A stretch of DNA of 64,000 bases from Phaeophleospora eucalypticola. Lineage: Eukaryota > Ascomycota > Dothideomycetes > Mycosphaerellales > Mycosphaerellaceae. Below the pieces are notes generated by a model. That model searched no databases, was not told the origin of the DNA, and was given only the letters and a program-made list of their open reading frames with translations. Location: the NCBI GenBank assembly GCA_022814565.1, contig JAKLNG010000009.1:1471162-1535161 (forward strand). The letters run 5' to 3'. Numbering within the stretch: the first letter of the stretch is position 1; the number at the start of each line of letters is the position of its first letter. Shown here piece after piece: positions 21,925 through 33,632 of this stretch. The translations under genes and the position numbers were made by a program.

Positions 21925-23858
21925 TATGATGTTGTTGCTGCGCGGGGAGACCAAGAAGCGACGATGGATCAAGTGACGGGCACGTCAAATTCGTACTGTT
22001 AATTCTCGCTCGAAGGTAATATGCGACGCCGCCGACAGCGCTTAAACCAATCGCTACTGGACGTCAGTCTCCGCGGCGTTTTCCATCAGGGGAAGTAGCC
22101 AGAGCAAGGACAATGAGTCGACGCATGGCAAGCATGGCCGCTTGAGGCTTACTTCAGTAGGTGAGAAAATATGTTTCTCAGCCACCATTGATGCTCTCAG
22201 AAGTCAAGCTGCTTGGACCGTTATCGCCGGTGACCTTGGGTCGAGGCGGCAGCCAGACGGGCCCCAAATGTTCCGCTCGACCAGCTGCTGATGTGCATGA
22301 AGCAATTCGGTGTCATTACAAAGAGGGCAGAAGAAAACGCAAAACGTACCGTTGACCTCTGTCGTTGTTGACAAAAATGTTCGGTCCGAACGAAGCTGCT
22401 GTGAGATTGGTGAAGGAAAGCGTTCGGGCCGAACGAAGCTCTTAAGCCTCTGCATGATCAGTCAGCCAAGACCCATTGATCCCTCGAACTAGTCCACAAG
22501 GCACTGCAAAACACATCCTTAGATCAATTTTAGGGCTGGGAGCTGTCCCTCAGCTGGTCTCAAATTCTCAAGATGCCCTGCCGATAACGGCGGATCCATC
22601 CGCGATCAGCGGAAGCATCCACTGTATACCACCGTCTCCATCTCCGAGCTCTTGATTCCCGTCCATCGTCATGGTGGTTACGACGGATTGACGCGCAAGC
22701 TCAAGAGCTGTGAAGCCTCCATCCTTTGCGAACCGGAGGAGCCGAGTGAGCCAGTCTGACCGCTAGCTCGAAAGCCAATGACCCCGAGGGGAAGAAAGTG
22801 CAGAGAGTGTTCGAAGCCAGAAGCGATAGTAAGTCTTTGTTGGAAGTGCGCGGCGGGTCAGGCCAAGCTGAATTGCCCAAAGGCAGCTCGCTGCCCTGAA
22901 AGTAATGGATCCAGTCAGTAAAGTCAAGTCTTCTTGCAGTGAGAATTCTGGAGGGACAAGCAAGTATTTGAGGACCACGTGCATCGGACCGAGAGATGCA
23001 ATGCACCGAGGGACCAGTGTGCAAGCAAATGGCAGAGACGATCCACCGAAACTTGGCTTTTTGTTGCGTTATTGTCTTCATGTCGACGAGGAAGGATCGA
23101 GGACTTGGAATGAAGGGGCCATTCGCGCTTTCCGCTCCATCTGGAAGTTGTTGCATGACGTTCTATTTATACTTCATACGCATCAGTCGATGATCTCCAG
23201 GCCGCACATCCGCATCTTCTCGCCACCGTACGGCGAGATTACGAGTATATCAACGGATCAAAATTCCATGATGGAGGCCTTCCATCGCATCAAAGCCAGT
23301 CTGCCAATACCAGAAGCACACCAACCATGGAGGCCATCCGCAAAGAAATCGCAACCCGGCTCCACGAAGCAGTCCAATGTCTCGAAGTCTTTTATACACA
23401 GAATTGCACCACTGGTCCACGCACCTCAGAGAATCAAATGTTGAGCCAGATACCCGGACAGAGAGAAAAGGATTTTGGTCGAAGCCCGAAGTGCATCGAA
23501 CAAGGAAAGAACATTCTTCCTTCTTGGACGAGGCCGCAAAAGCGGAGTGCAGAGCAAGTTTGGAGTGCCTTGGGCAGATAGGGGGTGCTGTTGGACCTGA
23601 GAGGACGATCTAGCGGCAGTCCATCTGGAGCAAGTATATCAACCTAGCCTGAGATGATCAACATTTAGCAGAGTCGTACGGCACGAAAAACAAGGAGGAA
23701 GTGTGAGTGCACTCGCCTGATCATGCATAAAGTAATTCTTGAGTATGGAACTCCCTCGCTGTTCGCTGTCGTAACCCTTCGTATCAAGAAATTCAATCCA
23801 ATGACAACGCCGACCCGCCATGCTGTACATCGAAGCGCAAGTCTGACGTCTATACGTT
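21925..23858. other. intergenic, regulator promoter and weak short frames
   Basis: The left part is the promoter of the minus-strand Zn2Cys6 gene. In the right part, plus-strand frames at 23327-23581 (starting MEAIRKEIATRLHEAV) and 23377-23613 look partly protein-like in two different phases, which might mean a small frameshifted or spliced gene. Neither has a recognised domain, so I do not call a gene. Confidence 0.4.
22379..22440. promoter_or_regulatory. duplicated CGG-N-CCG palindrome, candidate zinc-cluster binding sites
   Basis: Two nearly identical 19-base strings, gttcggtccgaacgaagct (22379-22397) and gttcgggccgaacgaagct (22422-22440), differ at one base. Each contains the palindrome TTCGG-N-CCGAA, that is, inverted CGG triplets with a one-base spacer. 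Zn2Cys6 dimers typically bind paired CGG triplets. The copies are 43 bases apart, close to four helical turns, and lie about 455-515 bases upstream of the Zn2Cys6 start codon. Confidence 0.5.
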
Positions 23859-25261
23859 CTATGCACCTTCGCTGCCAAACTCCTTGGTCCATTCCTCGTT
23901 TCTCTTGAGATCTTCTCCCGAGACGGTCGGCCGTGCGCCCTTGATTGCTTTAATGAAGTCCTTGACCTGGAGTGGAGGCTCGAGTAGTTGCTCTGTATCG
24001 ACTTGTGTCCAGTTCATCTCCATTGCGCCGGGGTCTCCGGGTGAGCAGGGTGTGAGCTTTTCCTCGCCGTCAATCTCAACCTGTGCAGATGTCAGCATAG
24101 TCACTTTCGAACATGGGGGAGGTATAAAAGACCTTCTTGTAATGTGTTGCTGTTTGAATCTTGCGCACGGGCTGCATCAGAGCGTCCTGTACAGCAATCG
24201 AGATATCGCTTCCAGAATAGCCTTCTGAGTACTTCGCGAGTGTGCGGTAGTCATCTGCCTGAAGTTCACACGGTGTTGAGCCAACTGCCAGTTCGAACAT
24301 CTTCATGCGCGCTGGCTGGTCCGGGAGAGAGATGTGTACTCGTCGCTGGAATCGTCTTCGAATGGCCGCGTCGAGTTGCCACGGGATATTTGTTGCGCCG
24401 AGGATAAGTACTCCCTTGCTGTCTCTGCCCACACCGTCCATCTGCACCAGCAATTCGGTTTTGATGCGTCGAGAAGCTTCCGACTCTCCTTCACCTCGCG
24501 GCCCACACAGCGCGTCGATTTCGTCGATGAAGATGATAGAAGGCTTGTTCTCTCGCGCCAGGTTGAATAGCTGCTTGACGAGTCTACTCCTGTCAGCACA
24601 TAAAGTCTCCAAGGCCTCGCTGAATCACTTACCGTTCTGACTCTCCCATCCACTTGCTCACCAAATCCGACGAACTGACACTGAAGAAAGTGCTATTTGC
24701 CTCCGTTGCCACCGCCTTCGCCAGGTATGATTTACCAGTACCCGGTGGACCATAGAGCAATATGCCCTTCCAGGGTTGTCTCTTGCCAGTAAACAGATGT
24801 GGAAACTTGATGGGTAATATGACAGCCTCCTTCAGCGCCTCTTTTGCTCCCTCCAGACCTGCGACGTCTTCCCATTTGATGTTTGGCTTATCCGTCAAGA
24901 TCGCACCCGCCAGCGCACCTCTTAGCTTCTTCGACTCGGGATCCTGCTCATCATCCTCATCCTTGCCCTTGCCAGAGCCATTCGATGCCTTGCCATTAGC
25001 ACCCATCGCGGCCGGCTTTCGCTTGGTATCCTGTTCTGCAAGATGGTTCTTCAACTTCTCGGCGCGCTCCATGTATTCTCCTGCTTTTTGCCTGATCATC
25101 TCCTTCGACTTCTGGTTCTTCTCCCATTTCAGCGCGAGCATGAACAACTCGAGGGCTTGGTAGTACTGTTGATATGCCTTTTCATAGTCGCCGGAGGTGT
25201 CCAGCTCAATGGCCTTCTTGACCTGCTCGATCGCGCGACCCAGGAAGTCGGTGTTGGACAT
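23859..25261 (-). CDS. VPS4: vacuolar protein sorting AAA ATPase Vps4
   Basis: Three exons with introns at 24584-24632 and 24081-24132 give 433 residues, the expected size. Vps4 disassembles ESCRT-III filaments at endosomes with energy from ATP. Residues 1-75 form the MIT domain (FLGRAIEQVKKAIELD...), then comes a charged Gly/Lys/Asp linker, the Walker A motif GPPGTGKS near residue 171, Walker B FIDEID near 230, and the arginine-finger region IRRRFQRR. The C-terminal helix region follows KLTPCSPGDPGAMEMNW. The first intron must use a TAG acceptor, not the CAG six bases earlier, to restore GESERLVKQLF without two extra residues. It is divergent from the prefoldin gene. Confidence 0.95.
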
Positions 25262-25668
25262 GTCGCCGCCGGTGGCTGCTCCTCAGGCGGCGGTGTTCGA
25301 AGATATGTCTAACAGCGGCGCGTCAAATCGAAAGTCGAGGAAAAGCAGCGATCGCGTGTTGTTGGAGTACTTGGTCGTGTCGAGGGAGTATTAGACGTGG
25401 ATGCTTCTTGGGCAAGTCTCGGCCTTGAAGTGGGATGCCGTGACAACAGCGGCGCTGGCCTGGGCGTTGGCGGGGCTGCTGGTCCCACGACTAGATCCGC
25501 CAAGACTTGCGCACGTGAAAGCGCGCAGATCTCGCAGTCTGGGGAAGGGCAACTTCACCTTGTCCATCAAATTTCAACGAAACGTCTCGTCACATTTCTG
25601 GTCGCATTCCGCCATGACCAAATCTTTCTCGATCAACTCATAGCAGCATATTTCCTGAAGTTCGCACA
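25262..25668. promoter_or_regulatory. shared divergent promoter of VPS4 and prefoldin subunit 6
   Basis: The 407 bases separate two outward-facing start codons of housekeeping genes, so promoter elements are probably shared. Frames within it have no recognisable features. Confidence 0.5.
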
Positions 25669-26252
25669 ATGGCCGAGCGAGCGAAATTGCAAAATCTGTC
25701 CGATGAATACCAGGGCCTGCAAACAGGTAAGAAAGCAGTCTTGTGTTAGTTAGGAGAGGCATTCTAACAAAAAAATCTCTCAGAATTGACCAGCCTGGTA
25801 TCGGCAAGACAAAAGCTGGAGTCGCAGGAGCAGGAGAACAAGAGTGTGCAAAAGGTAAGCATACAAATTTGGGTCTTCTGCCTTTCGTTAACCGAGTCTT
25901 CAGGAGTTCAAGAGCCTTGCCGACGATGCCACCATCTACAAGCTTACCGGTCCCGTGCTCTTGAAGCAAGACTCATCAGAAGCGAAGAGCACGGTTGATG
26001 GTCGCCTAGAGTTTATTGAAAAAGAAATGTGAGAATGAGCCTTTCAATGACTCCGCGCCTACCTTGTCGCCGCTGACCCTGCTCGCAGTAAGAGAATCGA
26101 GGGAACGATCAAGGAAATGCAGGAGAAGAGCGAAGGAAAGAAGATGGAGGTATGTATCGCATTTCAGATATCTGTCGTACTCCTGCTGACTCTGTTGAAA
26201 GATTCTTCAAATCCAATCTCAGATGCAGCAGCAACAGGGCGGCTCTGCATGA
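25669..26252 (+). CDS. prefoldin subunit 6
   Basis: Five short exons encode a beta-type prefoldin subunit of about 120 residues, part of the hexameric chaperone that hands actin and tubulin to the CCT chaperonin. It starts MAERAKLQNLSDEYQGLQTE, continues through a coiled coil (SLVSARQKLESQEQENKSVQ), the conserved beta-hairpin segment ATIYKLTGPVLLKQD, and a second coiled coil (RLEFIEKEIKRIEGTIKEMQ), ending with a Gln-rich tail. All four introns have GT-AG ends, and the third splits an isoleucine codon after KE. No single long frame exists, so a frame-based search would miss this gene. It converges with the BTB-like gene on its right. Confidence 0.92.
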
Positions 26253-26399
26253 ACCTGTACGATCCAAGTAATCAAAGAAATCAAAAGTCTCCGACTCGTC
26301 TCTCGCATCGGTTCCGTAGAGCAGGGTCAAGTATTCTCAGGGAGACTCGTAGCTCTAACGCACGATCAGCTTCTTCCAAATATCCTCGCTCACAGGCGC

Positions 26400-27600
26400 C
26401 TAGATATCGAAAGCCACGCTGTCGTTCCGCTTGGAGCCATCCTCGTCGATCTGGACGCCACCACTCTCCTCATCCTCGAGCTCCTGAGCAAACGACCCGA
26501 ACTTCACGGCGGTCTTCTTCTCGCCTGCCCACTTCGAGCACTCCTCGCCCTCCAAATGCTCGTGGAACTCGCACATCCCGCCCACGAAACCCATCCGCTT
26601 TCCGTCACCTTCCATCGCCCTGGTCTGCAGCTCTTTCTGCCGCATGGCGATGCCATCTCGGAAAGCCGCTGGACCGCTCAGTACCACGGCATTCCCCTTC
26701 TCTCCTCTGTCGTCCTCTGGCACTCGAGCGAACATATCCTCCAGCAGCATGTGCAACGTCCCTCTCGCACGTGGACGCTTCCGCAACTCGAAGTGCTCTT
26801 CGTATCCAATGAATCCGCGACTCTCACATCTCAGAAAGAAGTACGCATTGTCCACGGCCCAGTATCCTGGTAGCTCGCCTACTGTCTTCAGCACTTCCAT
26901 TCGCCGCTGCAGGGCATCGATAACCGCATCCCGAAAGAATCGATCGTCCATGTGCATTCCCAGGTTCCACAAGTCGACAAGGCGATAGATGCTCAGGTCT
27001 TCGTCTCCCCACTTCTGCAGTGTGTTTTCGTTCTGCATGAGAATGGGAAGGCGATGCTGGACCCAGGCGATGTATACCTGCACAGGTGCGAGAGACCAGG
27101 ACTGGATGTCCAGCCGCTCTGTTGGGTTCGCTGCTCGCTCTTTGAAGTAATGCTTCGCGAAGTCAGAGGTAGAGGTGAGCTGTGATTTGGAGATGCGGAA
27201 GGAGTAGACGTTGACCTCCTCTCCACCTATCGGCGGCGGGCAATGAGTCTTGACGACTTTCGGGACAATCACTTCGAGCGTAATGGGATCCGCCGGCTCG
27301 GTGGTGGAAATGTTTGAGGACTCAGATTCGAAGGTCGATGTTGGAACGGAGGGCTTGGCTGGTCGAACCTTGGGATAGTACGCATCGGCGAGGCGGCGGA
27401 ATGGTGCTTTCGGAATGCTTTTCGGCTGGGAGGCGGCAGAAGTTGGGCTGGCCATCTTGACCTTCGGAAGATATGGCGAGGCGATGGAGTCGCTGTCGGC
27501 GATGCTGGATCCTTCGTCGCTTGACGGGCCTCAGTACTGTCGTCCTTTGGTTGAAGGGAGTGTGGGCTTACCTGAGGACGTTGTAGCGGTTAGCTGCCAT
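26400..27600 (-). CDS. BTB/POZ-like fungal protein of unknown role
   Basis: The long frame starts at 27455 (MASPTSAASQ), but protein-like sequence in the same frame extends upstream (IADSDSIASPYLPKVK). A 67-base GT-AG intron at 27505-27571 links it to a ten-codon first exon starting MAANRYNVL at 27600, giving about 377 residues. Residues about 95-215 follow the plan of divergent fungal BTB domains: FRISKSQLTSTSDFAKHYF, then YIAWVQHRLP and IYRLVDLWNLGMHMDDRFF. The C-terminal part is charged. BTB proteins in fungi often act as adaptors, but no partner can be named. Another BTB-like gene lies next to it on the same strand. Confidence 0.7.
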
Positions 27601-28123
27601 TCTGACTTGGTTCAAGGTTGTTGGTTTGAGGTCGCTGATTAAATGCTGTGTTGAGTGATGTAGGTGAGTTGTTGGTCGGAAGAAGAGAAATGTCAAAGAG
27701 ATTATGTAGAGTTGGAGGCAGCAGCGGTCAGTGGCATTTACATGTGATTGTTCTCGAAGGTCACAGACGTCAAGTGAAGTCCGTCACTTGTTTTCCGCCG
27801 ACTTTCTGGGAGCTCATAGGACGATGACTTCTAAAATGGATTGTAATGGCTTGGAATATACGGCTAGGCTCCAGCGCTCTCGTGGAGATGAGTATATGAG
27901 AGACACGTGTGCTCGTCCAAACTCAATCCTCACGCTGTCTTAACACAAGTCTGTGTGCCCTCCCTTGTAGCCCATTTCGTGTAACACCTGCTCGAATGTC
28001 CTAGTGGGTTGATCCAATCATGCTGGGGTCGAAATCCATCGTTTGCCGAATTGCATCTCGGTCGAGTATTTCCATGCATACATACTTCCCGATACGAGCC
28101 TCTCATGAAGAGTCAGACCCAAG
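27601..28123. other. intergenic between two BTB-like genes
   Basis: Promoter of the left gene and 3' flank of the right one. Only short frames are seen. Confidence 0.5.
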
Positions 28124-28841
28124 TCAAATTATTTTCCGTCGCTTGGAAGATCGCTCCTCCATACAAAGTCCATCTTGCAGTCCAGCCAAATCTTCCGTCG
28201 TGTACTGGCCAGTCTTATCAGTAGCTTTCTTCTTCAGCAACTCCTTCGCGAGAGCTTTTGTGAACTCCACAGGTGCTTTGTCCAATAGCGTCTCGATGCC
28301 TTGCTCCGATCCCTTCTTGGCGAGCATGTCCACCAACAAGCGACGCAAGGCGGACTTAGAAGGTGTCTGGCTGAAAGCTGGCACGATGATATCCGCTGAT
28401 GGCACAAACGTGACATCCGCATTCGACTTCGCCATCAGCGAAGAGACGATAGCCCTCTGAACTTTGGTGTCTTCCAGAAGCTCGCCCAGAACGTAGAGCT
28501 TGACAAGATCACGGTCCTCGTCGGGATGACCGGTGGTTGGTATGCAGTCCTTGACCAGCCAATTCATGTAGAGGTTGAAGGTTGCTGGATGCAGCTTCTT
28601 GAAAACTTCCATGCCTCCCCCGCACAATTCATCGCGCGTGGCCTTTGCGAGAACACCTTCACTCTTTCTACGATAGAGCTCTCCAATTGCGAAGAACGCA
28701 TAATCAATGTCGCCACCCACACGGACGAAACAAGCCGTAGTCGAAAATCTGCTCTTCTCTTAGCTTGCGTAGGATTGTACCGAGCCAAATCAACACATAC
28801 TCGCTCTTGTTCGCTTTCCAAACGCGTTTGTCAAGCGACAT
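28124..28841 (-). CDS. BTB/POZ-like protein, 5' structure uncertain
   Basis: The main exon (about 28124-28762) encodes the later part of a fungal BTB domain: FVRVGGDIDYAFFAIGELYR, then FKKLHPATFNLYMNWLV and DRDLVKLYVLGELLEDTKVQ, with a Lys-rich C-terminus ending SSKRRKII, possibly a nuclear signal. This frame has no ATG before the domain, so an upstream exon is needed. The best candidate starts MSLDKRVWKANKSE at 28841 in another phase, but the only intron I can fit is about 41 bases, which is very short. The gene may therefore be mis-spliced in my model, or degraded. Confidence 0.5.
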
Positions 28842-29775
28842 GATGTGAGGTTCCGACTGCTGAAGCGCAGTATCGTTGATGTTTCGATACTTGGGCGCAA
28901 TTTCAGTGTTCTCGAGAACCAATACTTAAGTGCTCCAAGTTGGTGTCTGCGAGATGGAATTTGCTGTGCAAAAGAGGGAAGTCACCGGAACGAAGCCACG
29001 GGCCAGAATGGAAGCAAACAGAATAATAAGGATATTACTCTGACATGTGATGGAGAGAGCTCCATTGCTCTGCCACGTGTCACATAGCCTTACTTCCTTT
29101 CTGCTCAGCCTGACTTCATTTGTGACTGCGCGGTGTCGCGGGTATTCCAAGCTATTGACATAGCAACGCATGGTGATCATTCAGAAGGGGCGTCTGCCCA
29201 ACAGTCAATATGTGGTGTGAGAGCTCACCGCGATTTTGATGGCTCGAGTGGCTCAATGATGGAGTGCACATGAAGTTGATGGTATAGACAAAATGAAGGT
29301 GTAGTTGCCAAGTTGGGCGTAGGCGGCGCGAATAGAGTTTGACGCTAGGGCGGCAGCTTCAGCCGGGGAAACGAGACGTGGGAATCCCTGCAACAGGCGA
29401 CGAGATCAGTTGAGGAGGCTGTCACCGTTGTCCGTCTGTCTTCGCACATTCACATCCACATCCGCGCCTCACCCGCCTCGCCGCTGCAACAGACGAGCAG
29501 CGTTTCATCTTGACGGCCCATTCTTCCACCCTCCGCCGCCGACTACGACGCCAGACAGAGCAACTCCGCCCGCGAGCAACTCCGACGTCGATGCAGCGCT
29601 GAGCGGAGAGCCGGGGCCGCCCAGCAACAACACCACCACTGGGCACCACCACTTCATACCGCCAGCTCTAAAATCACCCACCGACGAGGACCGAAGGCCC
29701 GAGTCCCTCATTTGCTTGCTTGAGCGCAATCCGCACGGAGCCCGCGGGCGAGCTCCAGCGCGCGCGTCAACGTGA
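28842..29775. other. intergenic, promoter of the F-box gene
   Basis: A 121-residue plus-strand frame at 29410-29775 ends just before the F-box start codon. It is Pro/Ala/Thr-rich and low complexity, most likely 5' leader. No other gene is supported. Confidence 0.5.
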
Positions 29776-32682
29776 ATGGAGACCGCCGTCTCCGCTGCCA
29801 CCGCCGCCGCTGTGGCCGGGCCCTCGAGCGAAACTTCCGCGCCCTACGATGAGGACGCGCGACATGGACCCCTCCACGCCCACGGCCACTTCGCAATCGC
29901 CGCATCGCAAATTCCCAAACCTACCGCCAGTCTCCCGCCTATGTCTCCGCCCAACCACTCACCCGAGATGAGTGTCAAGGACCTCAAGAGCTCTGGCACG
30001 CGCATCCACGATGACTCCCACGAGACCGATCTGCCGGTTCCGCGTCTGCGCTCGAGTCGCATGTTCAAGGGCAAAGAGCCGGTGACGGTGGAGCGAGAGA
30101 GGAAGAAACCGCTGCGTCTGCTTGATCTGCCTGTGGACATCCTCAAGGACATTGTCAAGGAGGTCACGCATACCAACGACCTCACATCTCTCGCTCTCTG
30201 CCACAGCGCATTGCATCGCCTTACTACACCGCACATTTACTCGCGATTCGACATCGTCTGGCCGGATAGCAGCACTCATGCGGAGCCGAGATCTGGCGTG
30301 GATGCGCTGACCTATGGCCTCGCGACTCTGGTGATGGCCGAGGAGATTTTTGGAGAAGCGCCGAGCCAGAGAATATCCGATCAGCAGACAAATCGATTCA
30401 GCAAGTCCGGACACGGTGCAGCTACGGAGACCGCGATACGGAGGAGGCGCGGCAACCACTACGCCCAGTTCACGAAGAAGTTCTCGCTGGGAAATGGGCC
30501 TGCGGACTGGGTTCAAGAGTATCTCATCACAAAAGAGGGAGGCAAGATGCTTGGGACACTAGTTGCAATTGCTGTCGCGCGTATGCGATCGCTGGAGACC
30601 TTCATCTGGGATATGCCCACTGGAATACTGCGAGACGTTTGGCTGGCGTTGTCTTCTTTAGGCGACCGAGAAGACGGCAAGTCATGCAAATTGGAGAAGG
30701 TGTGGGTGCGGTGGCATGACAATACATCGACAGAGGCGATCAACCCTGTGCCACCTCCACTACCACTCAATCTTCCGCCCGGCCATCCGCACCTTCACAG
30801 CGCGGCACTCCACCCGTCGCTACCATCGTACTACACTGGAGCTCTCACAAGAGTGGAGCACCCTTCTTTCTCAGTTCTGCCGCCTTTGAAGAGCCTCAGT
30901 GTCCTCGATATCGATGAGCTAGCCTACGTGGATGAGATGGCTGTGTTGATCGGCAGGTCCGTGGAGAAGCTTCGGGAACTGCGAGTGGGCATTGCTCGGC
31001 ATGCCATGACGAGAGACTGGGTGACAGTGTGGGAGGGCGACAGCGTTCATCAGGTGGATCGAGAGCACCCTGTCGCAGGATCGCTCACCATCGGCGAGAA
31101 GCGTCTGGGAGGTGTTCTGGGAGCTCTCACAGGCTTTGTCTACGACATGCGAAGACCTCGATTTGTGCTTCCTGAGCGGACACGCCAACGAAGATCTTCC
31201 AGCAGAGCCCAGGCTGTCAGCCCCGACGCAGCCAGTCCGCATCCTCAAGCCACTTCACCTGAGCCGCCTGCAGCCAACCCGGATAGCCTGACCAGCTTCT
31301 CGGATGTCATTACAGAAGTTCCTGGGAACGAGGCCGAATCAAGCTTGGCCTTGCCGCCGTCCTCGCCAGTTACAGGTACCTCATCATTCATCAACAATGC
31401 CCTTGCTGTCATGGACGGCACAGCGACAAGCATCGTCTCTGAGGCTGAGCCACAAGAAGCCTTCCCACCTTCTCCTATTGTCGATCAAGCGGTAGCTCGT
31501 GACTTCTTGGAAGATGAAAGTCCACCACTGAACAACGTACTTCGTCTGGAGAATCTGGAGCTTGAGCGAGTGCCACTCTCCGTGCCCGTGCTTCAGAAGG
31601 TAATCGACTGGACACGACTTACGTCAATAACGCTGCTTCACTGCCCGAACCACGAGCAGCTCTGGAAGACGCTCCGCAAGCAATTCGCGCCGACACCCAA
31701 ATCGCCCGCGTATCCTTCACCCCGACGATCGGCTCATTCAACACCGAGAAAAGGCAAGCACGCCGAAGTGGAGATGGAGTACAAGCTCAACTTGAAGAAG
31801 ATCCACACCAATACCGTCTCGCCAGCGCTCATCACCTTCACCAAAGAGACTCTGGCGCCAAACAGCTTGGAGGTTCTTTTCCTTCAAGAAGCTCGTAGCT
31901 ACGTCTCAGCCGTTCAAGTCGACACCATCTTCAGGGGACCGATGAGGCGACATCGTGGCAGTCTGAAAAAGCTTCTGATCGACAGCTCAGAAAAGAGTCC
32001 CGACAGTCTGCACGCAAATTCAAGCAGATGGAGAAGATGGATGCTCAATCGGGAGGTACTGGCATTCATCTGCAGCGGTAAGATGCCTGCGCTTCGGGAG
32101 CTGGGAATGGCCATTGACTACCGAGATTGGGTAAGTGATGTTCTTGCAACTTTCTCCACGTCATCCAGCTAATCACTTTCCTAGCACTTCTTCCTCCAAC
32201 GACTACCTTCGATCCCGCATCTGCGCTCGCTCTTCCTCCCGTTCCTGGCAGATCACGTCCACGGTGCAAACGTTGACCCGCGCGAACTGGCTTTGCAGAT
32301 CGTCGACATCGTCGCGCTGCGTCCCGAGGTCGAATTGTGCTATATGGGCATCGGCAACAAATGCTTCGAGATCTTGGAGAACGGCAAGCAAAGCTTCAGC
32401 GAGCGCAGCGAATCGGCACTTGGACACGTCATGCCTGTCGAAATTCCCGCTAGCGATGAAGAAGACGAGGACGAAGACGTGGACGACGAAGATCTGGATG
32501 AGGTCGATGACGAAGACGAAGAAGACGACACCGAGAGCGACGACGATGATGCTGACGATGACACGGACTCCGAGCCAGACGAAGGCCTTGCGGACAAGAT
32601 TGTGGGGAGACTGCGGCTGAGGGAGATTCTGTTTTATGATGACAAGGTTGCGATTTTCAAAGCGCGCCATGGAAGATTGTAG
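29776..32682 (+). CDS. large F-box protein with acidic C-terminus
   Basis: Two exons joined by a 54-base intron (32131-32184, donor GTAAGT, acceptor CTAG) give about 950 residues. An F-box occupies residues about 112-160 (LRLLDLPVDILKDIVKEVTH, then LALCHSALHRLTTPHIYSRF), the site that binds Skp1 in SCF ubiquitin ligases. The region after it has leucine-rich-like spacing with long disordered Pro/Ser insertions around 470-590. The second exon restores HFFLQRLPSIPHLRSLFLPF and ends with an acidic tract of about 50 Asp/Glu residues near 32455-32580, followed by a folded tail (KIVGRLRLREILFYDDKV). Target protein unknown. The start follows a GC-rich leader. Confidence 0.85.
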
Positions 32683-33632
32683 ATGATGCGAACGAAACGA
32701 GACAGCCTTCTCAGTCCACGAGATGGCTTGTATTATTCTTGGACACAATTCGAGCTAAGCGGCATCGATGGTATTTCGTGGCTTGTAGCATGGAGCTAGG
32801 AGGACTTTGGGTACGGGCGAAAAAGCAGATCAATCATGGACTTGGGTTTGCGGCGTTCAGTTGTTCGTGTGAGTTCAGGGTTGGAATGGGAACGATATCC
32901 CCTCGGTGTGTTTTTGGAATTGGGTGGGCAAGGTGATGGATTGGATGTAGTACGCATCTATCGAAATCGACATGTAGGGAATGATGAGAATGACGAGATG
33001 AGAATTGCAAATAGGTCCTCTTTTCGGACAAGTCTTTTGCGATCACCCTTTGTGTGTTAATGTGAGAGAAGGTGGCGGACCGCCTCCACATTCGGGAGGA
33101 ACTACTGGAGCTCTTCTAGACCGGGACATCCTTCTCCAACCATCAACTCTGTTCCGCGGGCAGCAAATCATCACGCAGCCAAAACTTCCACAACGCGAGC
33201 CGGCAGCGTACAAAACGCGGGGCTTTCTCACCTCTGCGGTCCTTTCAAGCTCTGTTCCTGCAGCGCCGCGTGTACACTCCGCGCGGGAACAAGCAATCAA
33301 GCTCGCGGAAGTGCTTCTCTTCACTGGGCCATCCTTATAAAGAAGGTTGCTGCTGCGTCGTCACCCACTGACCTCGTGATCTAGACTCGAATGCGAACTG
33401 TTGGGTGAAACGCCTCTCAGACGCGGGAACGGGTTTGGGAATGAGTATGCGCGTGGCCGGTTGTGAAACGTCTTTGAGCTTTCTTCACGAATAGCAAAGA
33501 GAGAGGGGAAAGAGGGTTTTAAAGATCAAGGCTGAAGACCAGCCCAAGCAAGAAAGTCATCCGTCCCCTTTGAACACTACTTCATACCTCTCCCCTTCCT
33601 CGTTGCCCGATCTTCCTTTTTTTCCTTCCAAC
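32683..33632. other. intergenic, promoter region of the Ser/Thr-rich protein gene
   Basis: Frames here are short. A hidden first exon for the next gene, which lacks a signal peptide in its open frame, could lie in this stretch, but I found no convincing one. CT-rich sequence precedes the ATG. Confidence 0.4.

Noticed and set aside
22905..23444. A 179-residue plus-strand frame
   Set aside because: Mixed composition with no recognisable motif and competing frames in other phases; not supported.
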